64,000 nt of DNA. Source: Sorex araneus (taxonomy: Eukaryota > Chordata > Mammalia > Eulipotyphla > Soricidae). The DNA is taken from positions 14,662,511-14,726,510 of the forward strand of contig NC_073308.1 of NCBI RefSeq assembly GCF_027595985.1. The letters run 5' to 3'. Shown piece by piece: positions 30,887 to 41,500 of this stretch (positions are counted from its first letter, which is position 1; each line of letters begins with the position of its first letter). Made by a program: the position numbers and the translations under genes. The notes beneath the pieces are model-generated. The model was not told the origin of the DNA, ran no database searches, and saw only the letters and a program-made list of their open reading frames with translations.

Positions 30887-33800
30887 CTACGGCAGGAAGA
30901 GGTACCAGAGAGTCAGGGGTGGCACAGGGTTCTGGAGGTACAATCACCTGAGGATACAGCATCTGCCTCACATGTGAGCTTTTGGGGTACAGCTCACGTG
31001 AGGCTGGACTTAGAACGTGATGCGTAGGACCTACCTCTGGACCATACCCCAGCCCTCATATTTTCTCTAAAGATTTTCCAAACTGAAATAGAAATATCAA
31101 TGCGGCGTTTTGCTGAAAGTCAATAGACACCTGGTAAGAAGTTCATCCATGGGGCTGGAGTGCCAGCACAGCGGGGAGGGAGTTTGCCCTACAAACTGGC
31201 CGACCTGGGTTCGTTCCCTGGCATCCCAAATGGTACCCTGAGCACTGCCAGGAGTAATTCCTGAGCATCGCCGGGTGTGACCCCAAAACAACAATAACAA
31301 CAAATCATCTGCCATAGGCTCTAGCTTGCCTAAATGACAGCTGGGCGCCATGTGAGCAGGAAGTGAGCTAAGGAAACCGGAGCTTTGGTTCCTGAGAACC
31401 ACCCCATGGGCAAGATGACAGACATTGTCATCTGTGATGCCAGCTGGTGGTGCACTGCTGCCACCTAGCTATCGTTCCCAACATGACACACCAAGAGGGG
31501 CAATGGGCTTCGGAGGCAGGGGCAAGAGGAAGAGCAGCCTAGAGAGCACCCTTAGGGTGAGCTCAGTGCCTGGAGAACAGCCACAGGGTGAGCTCAGTAG
31601 AAAGGAAAGGAGGGAAGGGAGGGGAAAGCACCGCAAAAAACAAAAAGGGCAAAACCAGAAATTTTAAAAGCTGCCTGGGGGGGCTGGAGCGATAGCACAG
31701 CGGGTAGGGCGTTAGCCTTGCACTCGGTCGACCCGGGTTCAATTCCCAGCATCCCATATGGTCCCCTGAGCACCCCCAGGAGTAATTACTGAGTGCAGAC
31801 CCAGGAGTAACCCCTGAGCATCGCCGGGTGTGACCCAAAAAGGAAAAAAAAAGGCTGCCTGTATTCTGGATAATGAACTTTTCTGAGTATTTTCCCTTTT
31901 CTAGCCATTTTATGTACATATGCATGTGTACACGTAATTTTCATTTTTTGGGTCACGCCTAGCTGTCGCTGTGCTCAGGGATCACTCCTGGTGGGGCTGG
32001 AGACCATATGCGACGCTGAGGAGCAAACCCTGTTGGCCATGTCAAGGCAAACACCCTCTCTGCTGCACTATCGCTCCAGCCCCAGTTCTAGTCATTTTAA
32101 GCAGAACTCCCGTCCAACACCATAAGCAGCTATCACAGGAATGAGAGCACATGTATGGCAAGTGCGATGGAGGCCAAAGGCTTGTCATGGGGCGTCTTGG
32201 AAGGGCACGTGCCCTGCCTTAAGGCCTGACTGCCCCGGCACCAGAGGACAGGGAGAAGGCTGGGAGAGCGCCCGCTCAGACCGAGGGGACTGGAAGGCAC
32301 AGCTGAGGACGGGATTCTGCTCTGGCAATCACCGCCAGGCCCTGTCCTCACGCAGCTCGTGATCGCCGCAGTCGACATCCCCCCAACCTCTCAAGCTCAG
32401 ACTCGCAAGTCTGAACTCAGGCCCTGGGAACCCAGCCCTGGCTCTGTACCTGGCTGCAGGGAGATGTCCTCCTTCCTGGTGGAGTAGAAGATGTAATCCA
32501 CAGTTATGGCACTGCGCGAATGACAGGTGGTCACCTCAGGGACACCTGTGTCAGGAGTGTAATGAGAGTACACAGACGACAGGCTGAAACGGTGCTGTAA
32601 ACTGGAGGATGATCTGAACGGGAAAGAAAGGATTTCTTTTACTGAATTTTTTGTGATTTTTATGATTCCTCCTGTTTAATCTGGGCAAGGGATGGCTCAA
32701 AGGGCGAGAGCAGGCTCCCCGTGAAGGGACAGCCTGAGCCCTAGCACCACAGCATCCCTGTACCGCTGGGAACAACACCCAAGCTCCGAATCGGAAAGAG
32801 GACTCATGAGCAGGCCCAGGTGAGGCCCCAAAACAGCACAACAAAAAACCTCCAAACCCACTTTAAAAACTTTAAGGCCAAATATCAGAACAAGTTTTAC
32901 TAAATAGATCAAAACCCACTAACAAGGCAGTAGGATGTGAGGAAGTCCCAACAATTCTTTTTTTTGTGGGGGAGGGTCACACCTGGCAATGCTCAGGGGT
33001 TATTCCTGGCTCTGTACTTGGGAATTATTCCTGGTGGTGCTGGAGAACCACATGGGGTGCTGGGGATAGAACCGGGTTGGCCCCATGCAGGCAAACACCC
33101 TCCCCCCTGTACTACTGCTCTGGCTCTCAACAGTCACATTCTAGTGTGACTTGGCTTTTGGACCCCAACCAGCGGTGCTGAGGACTGAACCCAGGTCAGC
33201 CCATGTGCAAGGTCAACAATCACCCCCTAACTGTCATTCTGGCCCCCAACCCAAACCACACTAAGCCAGTGTGTTTTATCCATCACAGCAAAAAATGTAG
33301 TCCGGTCAGGACTGAACTAGGTCTTCTGGACTCAAGAATCAACATTCTGGGGCCAGGGAATAGCTCAAAGGGCTAAGGGGTGCTCTGCACAGGGCCCTGA
33401 GTCTGATCACGGCACCACCTGCCCCCTATGGCACAAAAACAAACACACAGATTTTTAAGAAATATATATTTTTTTCTTTTTGGGTCACACCTGGCGATGT
33501 TCAGGGGTTACTCCTGGCTTTGCACTCAGGAATTACTCTTGGCGTTGCTTAGGGGTCCATATGGGATGCTGTAAACTGAACCCGGGTCGGCCGTGTACAA
33601 GACAAATACCCTACCCACTGTGCTATCGCTCCAGCCTCAAGAAATAATTTTTCGGGGCTGGAGTGATAGCACAGCGGGTAGGGCGTTTGCCTTGCACGCG
33701 GCCGACCCGGGTTCGATTCCCAGCATCCCATATGGTCTCCTGAGCACTGCCAAGGGTGATTCCTGAGTGTAAAGCCAGGAGTAACCCCTGTGCATCGCCG

Positions 33801-36800
33801 GGTGTGACCCAAAAAGCAAAAAAAAAAAATAATTTTTCACTCAAAACTGGCCAACATCTACTGTTCTTTCCAGAACTTACTTTTCGGCTGGTTCAACGAC
33901 CTCTGATTTGTTCAGCTCTGTCTGTGTAGGATCAGCGCCTGTAAGAACCCAAAAAAAACCACTAAGGACCACCACTAACTGTTCCGTCTAGGTTACTAAT
34001 TTTTTTCTGACGTGAGACATTCAAATTTTTTTTTTTTTGCTTTTTGGGTCACACCTGGCGATGCATAGGGGTTACTCCTGGTTCTACACTCAGGAATTAC
34101 TCCTGGCGGTGCTCAGGGGACCATATGGGATGCTGGGATTCGAATCCAGGTTGGCCGCGTGCAAGGCAAATGCCCTACTCGTTGTGCTACTGCTCCAGCC
34201 CCCAAGAGACATTCAAAATTTTTTCCCTTTACTGATGTCATTAGTTTACAGCATTATAGAATTTTAGGGGGACATATCTAGTTGAGTGAAGTGCCTTGGT
34301 AAATGTTTTAACTTAGAATTTTTATGATTTTTCTAGAATTAGCAAAACCAAAAAGCTAAGTATTTCCAAAGCAACTTACGAGTGACTCATACAAAACTAC
34401 TTCTGAACACTGAACTTAAGCAAACAATCTTTCTTGGGGGTCCAGTGGTGCCCAGGATGAGACTGAGGCGGGCTGCCTGCAGGCAAGCGCTTTCCCCGTG
34501 CAGCTCGCAGGAGCACCCTGCCATCCTTAGATACGAATGTCCAGTGCTGAATGGTCTCCCTGTCGAGATGCCCAAGTTCCGCAGACACTCACCTGCCTTT
34601 TCCGTGCGCTGAGCCCGGGGGCCCTCATATACACAGTTCTGGGAGATGCCGAGGTTTGGGGGCCAGATGGGGATAGTTAAGACTCTTTGTCCCCGGGAAG
34701 ACTGTTCCTGGCCAGAGACCTACACAGAATGTCAACAGGTTCCTTCAATGAGGAGACTTCAAGTGGCGCGTTGGAAATAGGTCCCTGCAATGAGGGAACT
34801 TGAGTTCACGCAGTGGGAAGTTCATTCAAAAAAAAAAAACAAGAATGGAAACTATGACCATCCGCTGCATCAGGTATCTGCTCACGCTTATAACATCTTA
34901 CTCAAAGATACTTCATACATGATTCTGCACACCACGAATCTGGACAAGATTATCACCTTTAGGTGAATATTGCTCAGCTTCATTCTGTGCTACCTGCACA
35001 ATAAACCTCGTTATATAAAACACTAAGATCAATGCTGAGAGTTGCTTTTTCTTTTCTCAGGGGTTACTCCCAACTCTGCACTCAGGAATTACTCTTGACG
35101 ATGCTCAGAGGACCATATGGGATGCTGGGGATCGAACCCAGTTTGAAGGCAACCTACCTGCTATACTACTGCTCTGGCTCCCCTAGAACTCTGTGTGCGT
35201 GTGTGTGTGTGCGTGCGCGTGCACGCGCGCGCGCCACGGATTTGTCACTAGTGATATCCCAGCCCAACATTTGTATTGTTTCAACAATCCCCTAAAAGGT
35301 GGTGGCCAAGAGCTTAAAATACTATCAAATCACGTAAAGCAGGCGCAGTGGGGGAACTTACAACAACATCTTGCACACACACGAGTGGACCTGGGTGGCT
35401 GGCTGCCACCTTCACACACTCTGCCCTGCCACTGCACAGCGCCCTCTGGGCACAGGCAGTCGTCCCTGCTGCTGTTTTTCTCATGCTCTGAGCTGTGGCC
35501 CAAGGGACACGTCCGAGCAGAGATGACTCCTCAGCGCATGAGCACCAAGCTCCCGGCAAACAGTGGCACGGCCGGAGCCGGCACTCACCTTGCCGATGGC
35601 AAGCCCTGCGTAATCCAGCTTTCCCTCTTTAATGAAGCTGTAGAGTGGAGAGCCGGGCACGGAGTTGAAGTCGCCGCACATGACAATGGGGCAGAAGCTG
35701 CCGTCCTGCTGTGCAGCCACACTGGCCATCTCAGCCAGGAGCATGGCCAGCTGTGTGAGCTTGATGTCTCCTCGCCGGGGGTTGTAGAGCAGGTGTGTAT
35801 TGGCCACACACACCACAGGGCAGGCAGCGCGGGGGACTTTGGGTCGCAAGAGCAGCACCAGTCCCACGTTGTCGCGGTCCAGAAGGGGGACGTCCGGGCG
35901 ATAGAACTCCACGGGGTTGGCCGATAAGAGGGAGAACTTCGAGTGCTTGAAGCAGATGGCACAGCCGTCTGGTTTCTGTCCTGTCCTCATTTTGTACTCA
36001 CAGTGATACCCTGCAAGGGAGCAAGGAGCTGCAGAGGGGACGTGGCACAACCATGCCACAAAACATGACTTCACACTCAGAATGAAAACCTGTCTGTCTC
36101 CTAAATAGGGAGCCAACTCTGGGCAGGACAGGCCAAACACGGCCAGCACTGACCCCAAAGAACACACTGGAATAGCTGAGTGTCTGTGCTGCCACTCCCC
36201 CACTCCCAAGGGCCACAGGACCAGCAGGCTGGGCACTGGGTCTGAATTCAGGATGCTCAGCTGAGTCCCAGAAACCAGTGGGCTTGAGCACTGACAAGAG
36301 TGACCTGGCCCCAAAGGCAGAGGGCTGGGAGCAGCCTCTGAGAACTAGTGGACGTGGCACAAAAACAAGATGCCACCTGCCTCAGGTGCTGGGACCAGAG
36401 TCGGGAGCACACATGACTGGGACCAAAAGTGACTGTGCTGGAGTGTCTTGATGGAAGCAGATGTCCTCAAATCGATAAGCACTCTGCCAGAGGATGTCTC
36501 AATGGAAGCAAACCTCCCCACACCAAGAGAGTAAGTACGGCCACCAAGCCACTCTCTGGTGATTTCATGGGTCCCATCACCCAATGCTACCCAATACCCT
36601 GCTCTCCTCAAAAGTCCACAGGCCATCAGCACCCCTGCTGCAGGCTGAGGGAAGAGCAGCCAGCCGTCCTCGGCTGCCAAGGGCCTTCTCCGTCATGCAC
36701 AGCCTGTGTCGAGTGACGCGCTCCCAAAGGGGCTGGGTCTCACACAGCTCAAAACTGTCAGGTCCTCTGGGAAGGAAGTTTCCAGAGACTGACTCCTTCC

Positions 36801-38530
36801 ACATGAATTCGAAGTAGGTAGAAATGCAAAAGCGTATCCCTGAAATGTCTCCTGACCCCTTTGCAATGGGTTTGGGTTCTCAAAAGTCAGATTGTTTTTT
36901 GTCCTGACAGTAGCGAGCTAGTCCAGAGGCTACAGTGCCTCCCTCACATGCAGCTGACACCTCTTTGATCCCCGCACCCGTGGGTCCCCCAACCAAACCA
37001 GCATCAGTGACCCCTTAATACAGAACTGGGGGAGGGAAATGCTCCCCCACAGTAAGGTTCTGCCCCAAATGCACCATGCATGTTTGTTACCAATCTATGC
37101 TTTAACACAAACATTTTCAAAAGCAAATGTGGTTAAAACGAAAGTTATTCTGTACCCAGTGATTCCAAACTTGGCCTGATCTCTGCTCCATAATGATCTT
37201 CTTGAACCTCTTGCAAACATAGCACCTTAAAAGAAAAAACGGGCTTGAATGAGAACAAAGAGATGGAAACACATGCTGGTTTTCTCGAGGTTCTGCCTTC
37301 TGACAAGGATTTGGTCACCCTAAACCATGCAGGGCAGGTTCAGCTCAGGCAGAGCACAGGGTTGTGTGTGAGCTATACCTGGATGAGTCTTCCCACTGCA
37401 GCATCTGATCCCACTGTCTGGCCACACAGACCTGTCACCAGCACCCCAAATCCTGGCCTTTTTCATTTCAAATTCTTTCATACTGCAAAGCCAGTCCTTT
37501 TTGGGGTTTACTTTTTGGGCCACTCCTGGCAGTACTCCTGCCTCTGCACTCAGGGATCACTCCTCACGGGGCTCAGGACTTACTCCTGCCTCCGTGCTCA
37601 AGGCTCACTCCTGGCAAGGTGGGATGAGGGAGAAGCCACGTGGCATCCTGGGGACTGAACCTGAGTCAGTCGTGAGCAGGCAAGCATTCTACCCATTGTA
37701 TTCTCTCTCCCTTTAATGCATATAGCAGGATATTTCCCAGAAAGGCATATCTGTGCTAATTAGTAGTGAATCACAGTCCTTATTTCTTTGTTGCAGGGGC
37801 CACACCTGATGGTGCTGGTGAGGGTGAGGGGGGGTCAGGCATGACAGGATGGAGCTGAGGCCAAATGCATGCAGTGCTGTATTGCTGATGACGCCCCTCC
37901 TCATACCCTTGCCCGTTCTTTTTTCTTTTTAGTGTAGCAGCGTCATTTTTACTGAAACATTTAGAAAGATGTGAAGGGAGCGAAGAAGGGGAAACGTATT
38001 CAAGAGAGCCTGGCAGCAAAGCCAGGAGATGGGCCACTGAGATGCGCTCAGGGAAAGAAGCCTGGAGAACAGTCTCCAGTGCTGGCCCCAGGGCACTTCC
38101 GGGGATGCTCTGCAAGGAAGATCTAAATTCAGTGAATACTTTAGCTTACCAGTCCCTGTCTCAAAACTAATCAATACCTCAAACTCTGTTAATGTGCGCT
38201 CCCTCCTCTAGGCATTAGGCTTGCTGAGCTCCACCTGGCTATGTTTTTGGCTCTTCTGTGAGAAGTTACAGGTCCCTTATACCTGTACTATCAGCAAGTG
38301 ACCAAGCCATGACACCTGTTATGAACGCTTCCACTGAGACATGAAAACATATTTCTTACCCCACACACAAAAGGGGTTGGTCAGTGACAAACAAATCACT
38401 GAACCCATCTTGTTCTGAGCTCAGATCAAGTGTAGATCCTTCATAATAATAAAGGTCGGTAGGAAACGTTTTCATCATTGCTCAGAACTGATCCTCTACA
38501 CGCACACATGCACGCACACACACACACACG

Positions 38531-38571
<41 letters not shown>

Positions 38572-41500
38572 ATGTGCACAAAGTCCTCCTCCCCCCACCC
38601 CAACACACACACAAACACTTGCACTGCTGCTTCTCAGAACTAGATCATGCATCAGGCAGGCTGCGGGGCCTCCTGATGCTCAGATTTGGCTATTTTCATC
38701 ATTGATCCACTTCCCAGGAGCAGACCTCAGAGGATAACCCATCTTTCCGTAGAGAAGAATTCTGTCACTTTGCACTTACATCCGCATCAAAATGTTTGAT
38801 TTCTTTCAGGATATTCGGAAAGCGAAAGCTCCAGTGTAACACTGGCCTCTGGCAGTGTCTATAGAGGTGCGAATTGTCTTCCAGTAAGTCCTGCGCTAGT
38901 ATGTTATAGGACATCACCGAGAAGTCAAACGTGCCCTCACTGTCTTCACAACTGGGCTTGCAGTGTTCTTCCACGTTTGTTGTTGTCTTTTCTTTACTCT
39001 GATTGCATATATATTCCCAACGCCGTTTTATCACACCTGTTAATAAATACGGAAGACAAAATAAGAATTAACAAAAAGTGGACCAGATAGTTTCCAAGAT
39101 GGAAAGTCTTTTTCCTCACCTCAAAATCCCCTCAGACAATAACTAGATGTTTGTTTTGGGGCAACAGCAAGGGCCCTGAGGGCCCAGAGTGTCACCAAAG
39201 TGATTCCTGAGGAAGTAAAGCAACAGGAAAGAGCAGGAGGCTGGGGCACGATCTGGACAGCGGGGGAGGGGGAGAGGGGTTGGGAGGGTGGGGGGGACAC
39301 TCACGGCTGCTGGGGCCAGGGCAGAGCTCAGGGCACAATCCGGGCAGTAGCAGGGGGTGTGGGGAGCAGGGGAGGGGGCGAAACTCAGGGCAGGGTCTGG
39401 GCAGTGGTCAGGGAGTGTGCAGGGGGGATGTGGCGGGGGTAGGAGGGACTTGCTGGCTGCCCAGGCCAGGGCTCAGGGTAGCAGCCAGAGAGAATCAGCT
39501 AGCTGCCTGAGACAGCATGGAGCCATAGTAGGGTCTAGGCAGCAGCTGGGTCGGGGCACTTGACGGCTGCACAGGCCAGAGCAGAGCTCAGGGCAGGCTG
39601 AGATTTTCAAGCAGGAAGCCCCAGTTTGAAGCCACCACAAAAGGATGATGTGTGTGAGTGGGGGGCAGTGTGCCACAAACTCACTTGGCAAGGGCATAAC
39701 CACACCAAACCTGCGCATCCAAGTCCCCCAAAGTGGATGATGCCACTCCTGGAGGGGTTCTAGGGTACTGGGGCGGGGGGAGTGGAGGGCTTGTAGAAGC
39801 CTCAGCAGAAGTTTGCAGTGCAGGTGGGGTTTGCTTGCTATTTGTTTATTTAAAGATGGACTGGGGCAGAGGGGCTGAGCGTTTTTTCATGAAAAGAACA
39901 TGGGAGGTCAGATCAGTAGGGGACCCTCTGCTGTATGCTAGTGAGCGGTCGTTACAGAGCAACTGTCATCAAGAACTCAGTCAAGAGTGTAAGATGGCAG
40001 CAGGCAGAATGATTCGATGTTCATGATATCGAGGGGGGCCAATGACACCCATAGGAATGAACAGCAGCAGTTCAGGGGCTGGGAGGGACAGTGTGGCCAC
40101 GAGAGAGCTGGGGCGTCTCTGTCCCTCAGCTGGCTCTGCCCAGGGAATGGCCAGGGCATAGGGCCCTCCCTGAGAAGCAGCCATGTGGCCCGCACATGCC
40201 TATAGGTAAGCTGCAGGGTGTTAGGTCACCTTTGTATCATCCCTCGCACTCACCAATAAGCAGGGTACTCTTCTTAGTGCCACAGACACATGGAAAGAAA
40301 AAAGGGGAGCTTTCTGCGACGCAAAGAGCCCAGCGTCAGGCAAAACTATACATAATAGCTGGGAACACAGACTCAGACTATGGGCCCGGCCAGAAAGACG
40401 ACACGAGAAAACACGCCAAGTCTGACGCTGGCTTCTCTCTCCCACACAAAGATTTTAGTTCTCTGAATTCCATGAAGTAACCCTACTGAGGAAAGCTGCT
40501 GCTGCGGAGCGGGCAGACTGGAAGGAAAAGGAAAGAGAGCACTCTCTGAGAGTCGTGACCTCTGGTCCTGGGAGATGATGCAGCCCTCCGAGTCCCAGCA
40601 GTGCTGAGGAAGCCTTCCACGAGCTGCGAGGCCTCAGACAGACGGGGCTGGACACTGACCACCACCCCGAAGGTGCTAGGAGTCAGGAAATGAGAAGAAA
40701 AAAGGCAGTACAGTGGGAAGTCCACCCCTGTCTGCTGCCCTGCACAGCAAATGGACCCTTGCAATGAACCCTGTGCACTGCCAGGTAAAACCCCAAACTG
40801 GAAAAAACCCAAACCACCCAAAAGCTCAACTACTACAGAACCACAGCCTGCCCTGTGTCTGTGAGGGAAACATCCCTCTCCGCCCCTCCCACTGCACCCA
40901 GGAATCCAAGCCCAAGGGCCTGGAGCTAAGGCTCACTGCACCAGCCCGGCAGAACAGACTGAGAGCTGGGATGCCGTTCGTTCATTCATTCATTCATTCA
41001 CAAACTGCGACTGTCTAGGACAGCTGCAGCCACAGATGACCGGGTCTCCCTTCACATGGAGATTGAATGTGGAAGAGCTGGAGGCCTACAGAGGAAACAC
41101 AGGCGATCACCTCGAGACACAGGTGACCGCACTAAAATATGATGAAGATGAAGCTCTAGAAAACCTGTCCCTACTGTCTTATAAATACACATACGCAAAG
41201 CATAGCAAGACATTAAGACACTTAAGGTGTAAGCACAGCAGGGAGAGCACTGGCCTTGCCTGCAGCTAATGCAGGCTCGATTCCCAGCACCCATATGGTC
41301 CCTGAGCACTAGCAGGAGTGATTCCTATCACAGAGCCACGCGTCAGTCCTGAGCACTGCCAGGTGTGACCCAAAAAACCAAAAAGGTTTTTTTTATAGTC
41401 TTAGCAATGAAGAATATTAATTAAGTCAATAATTATTTTTCTCAATTTTACTTTCTGAATAACTGATCAGACCATATGCTAGTTTCAAACGTCCAGCGCT

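Noticed and set aside
33655-33726. tRNA gene suggested by pol III A and B boxes
   Set aside because: The boxes belong to SINE heads that recur dozens of times and continue into a SINE body. The cloverleaf is not intact and there is no anticodon stem I can draw.
35193-35927. 244-codon plus-strand open frame overlapping ANGEL2 exon 5
   Set aside because: It is the antisense shadow of the conserved ANGEL2 exon and begins in a GT/GC microsatellite.
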